Positions 34,467-45,769 of a stretch of 64,000 bases of DNA are shown piece by piece. A program made the translations under genes and the position numbers. Origin of the DNA: Cheiracanthium punctorium (lineage: Eukaryota > Arthropoda > Arachnida > Araneae > Cheiracanthiidae); the NCBI GenBank assembly GCA_038373885.1, contig JAWZYV010000058.1, forward strand, positions 431,600 to 495,599, read 5' to 3'. Below the pieces are notes generated by a model. That model was not told the DNA's origin and did no database searches. It saw only the letters and a program-made list of their open reading frames with translations. Positions within the stretch are counted from its first letter, which is position 1; each line of letters begins with the position of its first letter.

Positions 34467-35714
34467 ATGGCTGCTTTTAATTTAAAAATGTTGAAAGCAG
34501 CGTTTAGTTTACCTCCTTCAATGGAGGGACATAAAACTATTGAATCTTACTTAAACTCAAAATACGATCCGGATTTCAGAATAATGAAGATGATATCAGC
34601 AGCTCTGAACGTTGGTTTTCAAGCTGAAACTTATAGCACTGGAAGTAAGCTCCACAGTGGTTCTTTAACAGGAGCTATTGCCATGGTAAACCACTCAGAA
34701 GTGGATATCGTAACACAGTTGTTTGCGAAGACCGAGGAAAGGATGAAAGTGGTGCATTTCACTTACCCTTATCGTCTTTTCTCAGCCACATTTGTAATTG
34801 AAAAACCTGAATATGCTCCTCAGATCTACGGAATATCTAAAGCCTTTTCTATAGAAATCTGGTTGATTTTACTATTCTTTTTAACAGCCCTGATTGCTAT
34901 AAAATCGATGTTCATGAAGCCAAAGTATTCACTTTCTGACGTCACGTTTGATGTAATTTCAGTATGCTTGAAACAGCCTACTACCATAAATCCACGGACA
35001 TTGAGCCAGCATTTGTTGTTATTTACCTGGATAGCTGGTTCTATGCTCCTAGGATTTTGCTATACGTCAGTGTTCCTCTCTTTTCTTACCTTCCCCTCAA
35101 TATCTCAAATTAGAGACATGCAAGGCTTAGCTGATGCAGTACAAAACGATGGCTATAACTGCATGTTTGATTCCTATGGAGCAGCTGGTCCAACATTGAT
35201 GGCAGAGTCAAAATTGAAACATTTGATAATAGTGGGAGAAAACATGCTAGCTAACCCAAATCGCTTTGGAAAATTCGAAGACTTCCTTCTAATGAGAAAA
35301 AAGAAAATTGCTTATTTCAATATGAAAGATATAATTCCATCTTTACCAAAGGATTATTACTTTGTGTCTGATGAAAGCGTCATTGAAGGCCTCGCGGCAA
35401 TAATTGTTCGTAGAGATTTTTGCTGCAAAGAAAAACTGGATGAGATAATTCACCGAATGGTGGCCGCTGGACTCATTTCCAAGGTATACAATGACAAAGC
35501 ATTTGTGTCTTCTTTAAAATTTAAATATGAAGGGGACAGAATAAGCAACGTAAGAAAGTTGACCCTAAAAGATTTTTTACTAGCATTTACGATTTTAATT
35601 TCGGGACATATTCTTTCTTTCGCTACTTTAATTGCTGAAGTGCTGATAGCTTCTAAAATGATTTATAATCTTGAACAGCAAGAAAAGAAAATATATTGTG
35701 ATTGTTGCTTTTAA
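34467..35714 (+). CDS. Ionotropic receptor (IR), intact copy D, 415 aa
   Basis: This is the unit-2 counterpart of copy A, with the same start context and the same layout. S1 is about 1-125 with Arg92 in TEERMKVVHFTYP; TM1 about 131-150 (IWLILLFFLTALIAIKSMFM); then the pore loop, TM2 ending SVFLSFLTFPSISQIRD, S2 with RRDFCCKEKLDEIIHRMVAA, and TM3 about 368-395. Most residues equal those of A, but changes cluster in TM1 and in S2 (for example KKKIAYFNMKDIIPSLPKDY). The tails differ (EQQEKKIYCDCCF here). It is predicted to act as a chemosensory channel subunit in a dendritic membrane. No signal peptide is visible from this ATG. Ligand unknown. Confidence 0.9.
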   Translation: MAAFNLKMLKAAFSLPPSMEGHKTIESYLNSKYDPDFRIMKMISAALNVGFQAETYSTGSKLHSGSLTGAIAMVNHSEVDIVTQLFAKTEERMKVVHFTYPYRLFSATFVIEKPEYAPQIYGISKAFSIEIWLILLFFLTALIAIKSMFMKPKYSLSDVTFDVISVCLKQPTTINPRTLSQHLLLFTWIAGSMLLGFCYTSVFLSFLTFPSISQIRDMQGLADAVQNDGYNCMFDSYGAAGPTLMAESKLKHLIIVGENMLANPNRFGKFEDFLLMRKKKIAYFNMKDIIPSLPKDYYFVSDESVIEGLAAIIVRRDFCCKEKLDEIIHRMVAAGLISKVYNDKAFVSSLKFKYEGDRISNVRKLTLKDFLLAFTILISGHILSFATLIAEVLIASKMIYNLEQQEKKIYCDCCF

Positions 35715-36149
35715 ATTACTGGATCTTGTAATTGAAACAGAACCAAAAAGGAAAAAGAACAGGGCATCCTGAGGCAGGTCTTCGAAACCTTCGTTTAAGT
35801 ATTGCATAACTTGTAGCAAATACAAGGGGACAATTAATCAGCTATATAAAATATAAATTAAGTTTTCCAAAAACTACTGACTTAAAAAATTTAATGGAAA
35901 TATTAAAAGCAAGAGATGTTTGAAATTACTTTCTGACTTGTTCGATATGCTTGCCATAAACGGGCACGATGGGGTTCAAAGAAATCCCAAAATCCTGCAC
36001 AACTCGCTGAAAAGTCAAAGTTCTTTCTACTATTTTCTTGAACTTTAGAATCAAATTTTTTGTTGTCATAACACTTGAACCAGTTATCTTCAGCTTGTTA
36101 TCGGTTGCAAATTTTGTTTTTTTTTGTTTGAGTCTCAATAAGGCTGTTG
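35715..36149. other. Segment between IR-D and its displaced tail
   Basis: It separates the D stop codon from a sequence that is joined directly to the reading frame in copy B. A 70-codon open frame on the minus strand (35926-36138) has no recognised family and is not called. Confidence 0.4.
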
Positions 36150-36229
36150 TTGCTCGAAAAGTAGGCCTTGGTGAACTTGAAGAACATTATATACACTCAA
36201 AAAAGCTGCATTTCGACATTTTCACTTGA
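36150..36229 (+). pseudogene. Displaced IR C-terminal tail (possible terminal exon)
   Basis: It encodes GLGELEEHYIHSKKLHFDIF and T, then a stop, matching the C-terminus of copy B (GLGELEEQYIPSEKMHVHIF). In B this follows the NLAQRE segment without a gap; here it lies 0.44 kb past the D stop. It may be a real alternative last exon of D, or a leftover separated by an insertion. Confidence 0.5.
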
Positions 36230-36371
36230 AAGATGCAGAAAACCACAATCACAGTGCGCATGTTCGCATGCTCAGAGTCTCGACATATTTTGTATTTAAT
36301 TAAGTTTTAACTGAATCTCCTAAACAGTTAAAATGTTACGGAGGTTTCTTAATCATATAGCCCAATAATTT

Positions 36372-38435
36372 TCACCCTGTCTGATTTTAATATTTACAGT
36401 TTAACATTTTTGAAGACCTACTTATATTTTTACGAAATAGCATTTCACAAGTTTTAGCCGTTTTCGTGTGAAGTACATTTGTGGAAACCAAAGTAAAAAC
36501 AGACGTTATTTTCCACCAACAACATCGAGATGATAAATGATATCGCAAATATCCTTTCAATAAATATGTCTCTAAAACATTAAAGAAGTGCTTAGTTTTA
36601 ATATTTTAAGTATCTTAAGAGGAAACTTTAAATGAAATAAAAAATCAAGTGCATTCAGTACGGGGAAAGTATCTATCTAAGGAATCTCTTAAGTTTTTAA
36701 CGCGATGCACTAATATTTACTATCAATATAAGAAATATTTCAGCTTACTTTAAAATAACTGACATGGTGCAACAGCATTGAAAATATCGATTAGTTAAAT
36801 ATTTCGTAAAATTTATTTTTCAGAAAGGTAGAGGTTGAATTCTTTTAAGCATATCCAATATCTATAAAATAGTAGAGTTACCCATTACAATTTCCTAGTA
36901 TTCATTTTGTTTCACGTCATGGTGCAAAAGATCATTATGCTAAATGGTGACTGAGTTGGGGATAGAAATAACAATTAAGAAAAACGTGGAATTAGGTTAT
37001 AACCTACCGCTTTTGTCTAGTTCATCAATGCTACTAATCATTAAAGTGGGAATTTAATGACCTAAATCTCTCTAAAAATGTCTAAAAAATGCTGCAACAA
37101 TTAAACAACAATTTCAATCCAAAGAAATAATTCCTTACTGAAAATACATTTTGTAGCATTTAAACATATTTATTTGAAGAACATGAGATGTAACATATTA
37201 ATATTAAAAATAAATAGTCTTAAATAATAAAAACATAAAGAAAGAAAAAAAATATATTTACACCGGACGATGTAGTGACATGTAACTAAAATACATTAAA
37301 AGAAAGAGAAAAATAGTCACAAAAGTTTGAAAATGAAAAATGCTAAATGCTGAAGTTCCAAAATACGGAAGTTACATTTCTTTAATAAAGTGAACCAAAA
37401 TCAGAAAAAAAGTACTTCATGAAATACGAAAAAATGCAAATTCCAAAAATACGGGCTAGACTAATCATCTGATTTCACGTCGTGCTGCAAAGGATCATAA
37501 TGATAACCCATTGTCGAGTTTGAATAGTATGAAAATAAAAAGATAGAAATATAAAAAAAAAAAATGAAACTATACACTATAAAACTCTAACATTATTACA
37601 TTTTATATTTTGTTTTGAGTTAAGTTAAAAATATGGATATGTTTTAGTGTGAATAGAATTTCATATTCTTTTCAGATCAGATATTCTCTTTACTTAATAG
37701 ATCTTTCTTAAGTGATTGTTTTGAATATTATTCACCAACATTATTGATTTTGCCTTTTTATTTTTAGTTTATTTAATTTAAAAGATTTTGTCGTTCAGCT
37801 ATCGAATCCAATCTGTTTGAAGATCAACAAAGTTTTACTCATTTTGATCAATAGAAGCCAGACGAAGAGACAGAGTGTTGCACCTTTAAATTAAGACATT
37901 TACAGTCTTAAAGCATATCGACTCTAAAGTGTGACTAGCTATGTGACTTATATTGGTAATTTCTTTTTTTCAGATAATTTTATTGGTAACTTTTTATTGG
38001 TAATTTATTTTTTTCATGAATATTTCATTTACATAAATTTGCATTTCTGTAGTACTTTCTTCAAGGTTACCTCTCATCAAAATTTTAATCCTGAATTTTT
38101 ATGCGTATCCAAGTTATTAACAAATTCCGTCCTATACCTTTTACAAACATATTATATTTCTAGCATATTATATTTCTATCCGCCTAAATTCCCCCATTTT
38201 AACAAACTCTGCTTCTACGCAAATTTTCGTAATGATAGGTTACTATTACATTATTTTTAATAGGAATTTGCTACTATTTGAACATTTTAATTCGATTCTT
38301 TGGTAACATCCTATTTTTGAGCTTTAATAGAAGTACATAGATTTATTAAAATTAATTATACAGGAAATATTTATAGCTTTAAAAGAAGAGATCGTTTCGC
38401 GGCTTTTGTAGAATAAGAAACCTGTATAAAAGAAT
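36372..38435. other. AT-rich segment present only in unit 2
   Basis: Unit 1 is continuous across this point (about 20110-20155). The segment is extremely AT-rich, with no gene, no clear inverted ends and no recognised repeat. It is either an insertion or a piece lost from unit 1. Confidence 0.5.
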
Positions 38436-38828
38436 TTTTCCTGCTCGATATTTTTCACATTTACATTTAATACATTTCCATCTGTATGCCTAGATTCTGG
38501 GTGAGAAATTAAGTTTCTCGATTGCTAACAGCTAATTTGCATCATCTCTTCGCAGCATCTCGATTGCTAATTTTATACAGTCTTTTTTCTTATATTACAG
38601 TAGTTACCTTGTGCGATCATGATGATTTTTTGGAATTGCAAATAAAATACAATACAGCTTGTAATTACAAGTAGCATAATGTTCACCTATGTTTTTAAGT
38701 GGTGCACTATAATGGTCAAACATCAAATATTCTCACATTTCTTTGAAACGTGCATGAGAAATTGCCTTTTGGAAGTGATATTTTTAAAAATCAAGTAATA
38801 ATGTAACGACTCTTCCTAACACAACTTG

Positions 38829-38990
38829 AACAGGAGCTATTGGCATGATAAACCTTTCTGAAGTTGACATGGCACCAGGAATATTTTTGGAAACCAAAGA
38901 CAGGAAGGACACTGTGTACTTTAACCTTTACTCTCCACATTTATAATTGAAAAACCTGATCATGAACCCTACATCCTTGTAATATTTGAA
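38829..38990 (+). pseudogene. IR relic G2 (S1 lobe fragment)
   Basis: It matches relic G1. It reads SEVDMAPGIFLETKDRKDTV, then YFNLYSPH, then a TAA-containing LKNL/EKPDHEP stretch, parallel to the S1 region of the intact receptors. It is cut at about 38990, where 0.66 kb absent from unit 1 begins (AATCGGTGAGTG). Confidence 0.65.
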
Positions 38991-39659
38991 TCGGTGAGTG
39001 CAAATACCACCTCAGTCAGAAAAAGGAAATTTTTCAGGAGAGAGAAAAAACTTCATAACTCTTCCAAATTTTCAAATATTTAAACTTTTTTCCCCCTCTG
39101 TCATAACATGCATTTATGTTTCTGTCATGCAAATATTACCTAATTTCGACATCAATTAGGCTCAGGAAAATGTAAAATTTGATTCGGACTTATGCTGTTT
39201 CTACACGCAACTGGTTTTTAGTGAGCTGAAAACTTGGAAAAAGGTAATCATTCAAATCAAATCAAAGCAAATCAAATCACCATTTATTGTCTAACCAAAT
39301 TAATGGTATGCAAAAGTCAGGAACATGAATTTAGGAGAAAAAATGTGCTTTACTTGCAGAAAATTATGGAGATGAAAATCTAACATTAAAGCTGAAATAA
39401 CTATTTTTTAGAAATCCACCCCTAGGGCAGGTCAGGTGCCCAATAATAGTGTTAAAAGAGATCATTCTCGACCATTGATTCATTGTCGTGTGTCGGCCAT
39501 TGATTATTGTCGCCCATCGTTCGAAAAAGAAGCCGGCGTATCTACGAAACTACTCAACAGACCAACGTCGTTCTTGCCCTCAACACGTATCTTGCCTTTC
39601 TAAGCTTATTTTCATCGAAAACGATTTTTCGCATTTTTCTGACTGAAGTGGTTTCTCCA
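38991..39659. other. Segment absent from unit 1
   Basis: It includes a repeated (AAATC)-type run (39249-39282). An open frame in each direction at 39507-39848 overlaps it, without any recognised family. The junctions share a short TTTG, so a deletion in unit 1 is as likely as an insertion here. Confidence 0.4.
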
Positions 39660-39975
39660 CTCATCGATTCATTTGTAAGGCTTTCTCCTTTGATGTTAAC
39701 TTTTTTTTTGACAGCAGGCATTGTAACAACGAAACCAGTATCCATTAATCCTGCCTTCAATTCACGAGTATTAAGGATATTTCCACATAATGTTTTAGAG
39801 ATACAAAATTGCACTTATGAAATTTTCAATTTCATACATATTTTTTAAAGAAAATGACATCAAGTATTCCTACAATTGATGCTGGAAATTTTTGTATTTG
39901 TGTTGGCATCAGCAAGAATACAAAACGAAATTGGAAAATGTGATTGCAGTAACCTAGACGGAAACGGGTTAAAAT
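39660..39975. repeat. piggyBac-MITE-like remnant, shared with 20680-20955
   Basis: It contains TTCACGAGTATTAAGG and later AGACGGAAACGGGTTAA, loosely parallel to the MITE at 106-389. The left terminus is lost. Both duplicated units carry it, so it is older than the duplication. Confidence 0.35.
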
Positions 39976-40098
39976 TGTTTAGCATATCAAGATTTCTATA
40001 GATATTTTAGTCGTTATTCAAATTGATGCTTGAAAAAATATATTTGTTCTCTTTTCAGATGTGTATGAGTAATACGTTTTTGAGTAGATTTATCAAAC

Positions 40099-41337
40099 AT
40101 GGCTATATCTCAAAGGTTGAACGTAGCATTTTACTTACCTCATTCAACTGAAAGGCATGAAACTATTGAATCATACCTGGAATCAATATATGATCCTGAT
40201 TTCAGAATCTTTCGCATGATATCAGAATCTATGAACTTCGTCTATGAAGCTGTAACTTACAACACCACAAGTAAGCTTCTCTCGAACACTTCTTTGGCAG
40301 GACCTCTTGGCATGATAAATCGTTCAGAAGTTGACATGGCACCAGAGTTATTCGTGCAAACCGAAGAGAGAAGAGAAGCAGTGCACTTCTCTTATCCATT
40401 TACACTTTCCGCCTATTCTTTTGCTGTTAGAAGCCTGTATACTCCCCACATATATTTGGAATATTGAAACTTTTCTCTTCTTATATACGGTTAATTTTAG
40501 CCTTTGCGACGGTAGCTATTGTAGTAATTAGAAAGCTATCAATGAAACGAAAGTATGCATTATTTGATGTCATCTTTGATTCATTTTCAATATGCTTGAA
40601 GCAGTCTTTTGTCATAAAACCATGGACACAGTGTCAACATTTATTGACCTACAGTTGGGTAATTGGTACTATGTTTCTGAGCTTTTGTTACACGTCAGTT
40701 TTTCTGTCTTTTCTTACTTTTCCCTCAGTCTATCAAATTAGAAGCCTGCAAGATTTAGCACATGCAGTAGAAAACGATGGCTATAACTGCATGTTTGATT
40801 ACTATTCTGCTGCTGTACCAAAATTAATGGCGAAATTAAAACCACTAAAACCTGTCCGAATTAAAACCACTAGCAGTAATCGGTAAAAACGTGCTAGCTT
40901 ATTCAAACAGTATCGGAAAACTCGAGGATTTCTTTCGGATTAAGGAGAAAATTGCCTTCTTCGACTCAAGGGAACGAATTCCATTTCTGAATGAAGATAA
41001 TTATTATGTATCTAAAGAAAACGCACTAGAAGCGATGGCATCCATGATTGTGCGTAAAAACTTCTGTTGTAAAGAAAAACTGGATGCTTTAGTGCACAGA
41101 ATAATGGCCGCTGGACTTTATGCGAAAGTGAATCAAGACAACAGGTTTTTGTCCGGTTTGAAGTTTGAAAATGCAGACATATTAACAGGCAGTGAAAGGA
41201 AGTTAAACTTGGAATATTTTTCGCTAGCGTTTATCGTGTTGTTACTTGGGTATGTTATCTCTTTAATCACTTTAATTGCGGAGATGTTATGCGGTAAAAA
41301 GACACTTCATCTGGTAAGAGCATTCGTAACAAAATAA
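40099..41337 (+). pseudogene. IR copy E, pseudogene with two frame breaks
   Basis: It is the partner of copy C and better preserved. The start is MAISQRLNVAFYLPHSTERH, S1 contains MINRSEVDMAPELFVQTEER with the ligand-type Arg, and then an A is missing near 40427, which diverts the frame to a stop at 40467. TM1 to S2 are open in the next frame (40464-40886), with VFLSFLTFPSVYQIRSLQDL. A 19-bp excess at about 40828-40862, from repeating AATTAAAACCACT, shifts the frame again. The remainder is open to 41337, including NFCCKEKLDALVHRIMAAGL and TM3. It lacks all of the further lesions of C. A splice-acceptor-like TTCTCTTTTCAG lies upstream (about 40047-40058). Confidence 0.9.
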
Positions 41338-42107
41338 AAATTTAATTAGCAATTAATTAAAGGGTAAGCTACAAAAACTGGTGAAATGTAGTAATTTGTG
41401 AATGTAGTAAATGAAGTAATTTGTTTTAAAACTCTATGACACCACGCCCGGCAAGAACAATACTTAAAACATTATCTCTAGACTTTAACGAAAATTTAAT
41501 TAAAGAACATTGAAGTCTCCAACTATGGCCACATGAACCAGTAGTAACAACGAAAGGCTTTTTGAAATGCATTAAAAATGAGCCTAACCTGCTTAAAGAA
41601 TAATTTGTGCTTGAATAAGAAGTAAAAGTGATGCTTTATTAGGTAAATCTTAATCGTACCTTGCGTTTATTGCACGTTGCTTAGTAATTTCTAAGTGATG
41701 CAAAGCTGACGTTTACAAAGTAAACAAGCGTTTCTGTTTCTCATTAAGTAAGTGATGATTTTTACATATTGGAGGGGTGGGGGGGTTGAAAGAGAATATT
41801 ATATTAAAAGAATATTATAAAACCTAAAAACAATATGAAACATTTATAAATTGACGTTGTTGGAAAATTAAAGAGATTTTTGTAAGAAAATCAAATGATA
41901 ATAAGAAATTTCCCAAATGCGATAGAGATTCAAAGTTAGTCGGTTTGATCCATCACTACTTATATACAGGCTTGCTCTGTGTGCTTCTGTTTGTGGCCTA
42001 CGGATAAGGTTATCATATTTTTTTAACAAAGAATTGGGGACAAATCAGCATTGTGGCCCCCAACTCTGAAACAAAGCTCGTTGAATTTGACTGTGGAATT
42101 AAATTTG
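41338..42107. other. Spacer shared with unit 1
   Basis: It is collinear with 22285-23050. No gene was seen. Confidence 0.5.
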
Positions 42108-43261
42108 TAGACACATAAAATCACAATACAGTAGGCTTTAGAATGAAACGGAATGGTCTGAAAATGCCTCATCCCGGATAAGCCCGGATAACCCAATTCA
42201 GTAAATTTTGCAGGGATTTTTTTTTAAACTGTAGAAATTGTTAAATTGTTATGCAACAGGACATTAGTAATTTAATTTATACAAAACTGGGGGCCAAGGC
42301 CCCCAGACTCGCTACGCTCGCTTTTCATATGAGGCATTCGGCCCCTAATCGGGCTTATTCGTAAAAAAGACATAATTTCAACAGAGAAAACCCGAAGATT
42401 GGATCAGATAGAATGTTACTGAGCTAAGCTACACATTGCTTAGTTCTTGCATCTTCATTGGTACATAAAAATTTAAACTTCACACTACAGTAGACCCCCT
42501 ACCCCTCATAACACGGAAGATATTTTGTTATGGGAATCCGTATTGTACGGGTCCTGAGCTATACTCCACCTGGAGTGCGGATTCCGCTTATAATCGCTGG
42601 AAAAATTATTTGTACTCCTCAGAAACACAATGATATTTAATGTTGCCATTCAAAGGTTATACTAATTAGGAGCTAAAGCGTAATAAAATAAGAATTTATG
42701 TTTCAGCTGTATTTTTAATAATGTAAAACCTATTGGACACCTTGCGAATTTGCCACCCATGGCGATTTTTCATTATTTGGCGACTTGCGTACATGTAAAG
42801 TTAATAAAAGCTACGGAACAGATAGAATAGCCTTCCACCAATCGCGACTTTTCATTATTTGGCGATTTACACATACTCACAACCTATATTTACTGTTCAT
42901 TTAAGGTTACCGGAAAACTGTTATCCACACTTTCATTTACATAATCGTTTGCAGATTGGCGTACTTAACACCACGAATTATACCATCTCGTCGCGCTAGC
43001 ATATATCCAAAATAGTACTATAACTGCTATAATGGCATAGTTAACGCCAAATATTTTTACTGGTAGCAAATAATCCAGCTGGACGAGAACCGGCTTTAAA
43101 ATAATCTGCATTTTAATTATTTTTCATTTTCAAGATATTAGTTATTCTGTTTTGGAAAAACGAATAATCGCTAATTATAAACTCCTGTTGTCTAAGCGAA
43201 CTTACTATTTCAAATTGTCAACTTTGTGTAACACAATTTGAGTTACATATTTCATATAGTT

Positions 43262-43584
43262 TTTATTTTGGCGTAAAATGGGCGTAATTCTAACTCATGT
43301 TTGTAAATTTCACGCGATTCTAGATACTTGGAAACGCTTTGTTGCAAAGGAATGAATGATTTTATGCCAAATATGGCAACCATTCTGTTTATTTTTTCAG
43401 TTTTTTATTAATATCTTCTAAAATAATTCGATTTTCGAAATTTAACTTAGCTCATCAGGTTCCTCGAAAATTTTCGAATCTGTGGGCACCTTAGTTGAAA
43501 CTTAAATCCCCACGGTTTAGGAGGAAAAAGGCCAACAAGCTTTGACAGCGCCAGCGGCCTTTACGTTTTTTTAGAATAGAGAGA
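43262..43584 (-). mobile_element. Helitron-related repeat K3, partial
   Basis: It matches 27461-27791 of K1 and has the same minus-strand start, TCTCTCTATTCTAAAAAAA, preceded by A. Confidence 0.5.
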
Positions 43585-43734
43585 TACCCAAATTAAATTT
43601 CATGCTGTTCTGGAAACTCGCGGAATCTTTTCGCAATCGAAAGATTTCGTTTTGTGTACACAGCTATTCTCGTGTCCATGCAAACGATTTATTTGTGAAA
43701 AAAAAAATGATAACTGTGTAATCTGGAAAATCTC

Positions 43735-44283
43735 TTTTAAACGAATTTGAATCCCAATTGTATGACGTCATATTCACTTGAAAAGGGTAATTTTGTCACG
43801 CAAATGATTTACTTTTTTGACTCTCGGAAATAAAATGGTGCTGAAAATAGCGAAAAATCGTTTAAAAAGGAGGGAACGGGTAGATTTTCAGATTTTTAAA
43901 GAAGCGCAGATTGTTTTCTATATTTTTATACATGATCATGAAAATTTTCAAGCGGATCGTGCAAACGGTGAAGAAGTTATTAGGCTTTTTGTGTTAACTT
44001 TGTAAATTTCAGGCGATTCTAGATACTTGGAAACGCTTTGCTGCAAAGGAATGAATGATTTTATGCCTAATCTGGCAACCATTCGGTTTATTTTTTCAGT
44101 TTTTTATTAATATCTTCTAAAATAATTCGATTTTCGAAATTTAAATCATCTTAGCAGGTTCCTCGGAATTTTTCGAATCTGTGGGTACCTTAGTCGAAAC
44201 TCAAATCCCTACGGTTTAGGAGAAGATAGGTCCAGAAGCTTTGACAGCGACAGCGGCCTTTACTTTTTTTTAGAATAGAGAGA
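43735..44283 (-). mobile_element. Helitron-related repeat K2
   Basis: It matches K1 from the CACGCAAATGAT block through CAGCGGCCTTTAC to the same terminus, and again A precedes TCTCTC on the minus strand. The middle third of K1 is missing. Confidence 0.5.
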
Positions 44284-44639
44284 TAACGAGAATGCATTTA
44301 ACTTCTAATGTTATTTAAATAGTAATTTCTTTTTCTCTCACTGTTTTGAGATAATAAAAGATAGAAATTTATTTTCTTTTTTAATTTGCTCTTCGACGAA
44401 TTTTAATACCTAAAATTCTATCATTTTTTCATAACTGCCAACGTTCCCGATTTCTTCGGGAGATTTTTTACCACAATTTTTAAACAGCTTTATTTTACAG
44501 TAAACATTTGGCGTTTCGTTAGGCATGGAATGATGGGTTAAAATTAATGGTGGGAAATATCACGAAGAAGTCGGAAGCCTGTTTTAGTTCCTGAGGTGTC
44601 CTACTCTCCTGCTGAATCCTAGCCCCAGGATCAGGTCCA

Positions 44640-45015
44640 GCATGCAGAGGCTTGCCTCTTTTTTTTTTTTTAATATGCGATCTGACGGAGTCAACGCTTG
44701 CAACAATCTGTACGGCTCCATGCAAAGACGTTTCCGCAGAATTCGCCACAGTTTTTGTTGCCAGATCCCCAATTCGCGGCTTCCGCTAGTGATTGATTTC
44801 GTCGGGCTCCTTAAAAACGTTTCCCATATACGATTTACAGTGTCCGCAGATGGGCCAAGCCGACCACTTCGTTTTCCGTCACATAGGCATCCCGTTTCTT
44901 TAAATTTCCGGTACCACAGGTGAATTGTTTTGTCAGTTGGTCCCTGTCTTCGATTTTTCCTACGAAAGGCCCGTTGAACCGCCACTACTGATTCAGATTT
45001 TGCAAACTCCAACAC
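44640..45015 (-). pseudogene. DUF4817 / helix-turn-helix transposase N-terminus, unit-2 copy
   Basis: It is the counterpart of 23407-23760, with MLEFAKSESVVAVQRAFRRK, then DKTIHLWYRKFKETGCLCDG, then SITSGSRELGIWQQKLWRIL and LCMEPYRLLQALTPSDR. It is cut by the same A-run. Here the reading frame happens to continue through the A-run as Lys codons into unrelated sequence. Because both units share the identical truncation, the insertion came before the duplication. The catalytic domain is absent, so no transposase activity is possible. Confidence 0.8.
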
Positions 45016-45339
45016 ACAAAAAGCTTTCTGTACGCATGTAAACTCCTTTATTCTTTACTACAACTGGCTTCAGTGGCCCATGTTACTGCCATCTACAGGC
45101 AACTGCTTAAAATAAAACTTGAATAGTTTCGGAATAATTTGATTTATTTGTTTTTTTCATATTCGTCTTTGGTACTTTTAATATAACGCTTCGAAACCCC
45201 GGAGGGAATTATGAATAACCCATATAAAGATAACAAGATGTTTTTCTGCGTACTCGGGGGTACAGCTACTGCAATGCTGTACATTACTACCCGGACTTGA
45301 GCAAGGCCGTTTGTTATCTTTACTGCACTCCCAGTTTAG

Positions 45340-45769
45340 TCAAGCACCTTATTCACACTCCTTGTGCAAGATCCACTGCCCCCTCTACGCAGCAAGTATG
45401 TGCGTTCTTAGTTTCACCCCTGGTTAAAAGTGGAACAAAATACAGATAAAATGGCAGAACATAAGCTGAGAAAAATCTGCTGCATTCTTGTTTTATGAAG
45501 AAAATTTTAAACTCGAAAAAAACGTTGAGACAAAATAACACATTTTAGTGCCACGGGTGCACAGAACATAGAGCATGTGCCTTTCATTACATTTATTCTT
45601 ATTTCTAATCTCGTAAGTCATTTTCATCACCAAATCATAACTTTTTTCAAATCAGTTGAAAATTTTCAAATCCGCATTTTTTTGGTGTCACCCGGTGCGG
45701 AACGCACCCCCGCAACGACACCCTGCAACTCCCGTACAAAACAATTCCCAATGAGTAAAATGTGCCTCA
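45340..45769. repeat. Fold-back repeat F3, left part
   Basis: It is collinear with 24095-24516. It is interrupted after CCTCATA by the 14.2-kb insertion and resumes at 59962. Confidence 0.7.

Larger units (their letters stand above)
42108..44325. other. 2.2-kb block absent from unit 1
   Basis: It is inserted between sequences that adjoin at about 23050 in unit 1. It holds an AGGCCCCCAGACTCGCTACG-type repeat (about 42299) and a CAGTAGACCCCCTACCCC terminus-like sequence (42488), neither delimited. Helitron-related pieces K3 and K2 are listed separately. Confidence 0.5.

Noticed and set aside
35926..36138. 70-codon minus-strand open frame between IR-D and its displaced tail
   Set aside because: It looks protein-like, but no family was recognised and no start context, splice site or counterpart in unit 1 supports it.
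39507..39848. Overlapping open frames in both directions
   Set aside because: No family resemblance, only partly shared with unit 1, and overlapping a transposon remnant.
42290..42500. Palindromic GGGGCCAAGGCCCCCAGACT region considered as a regulatory element
   Set aside because: It looks like the edge of an undelimited dispersed repeat, and no gene lies near it.
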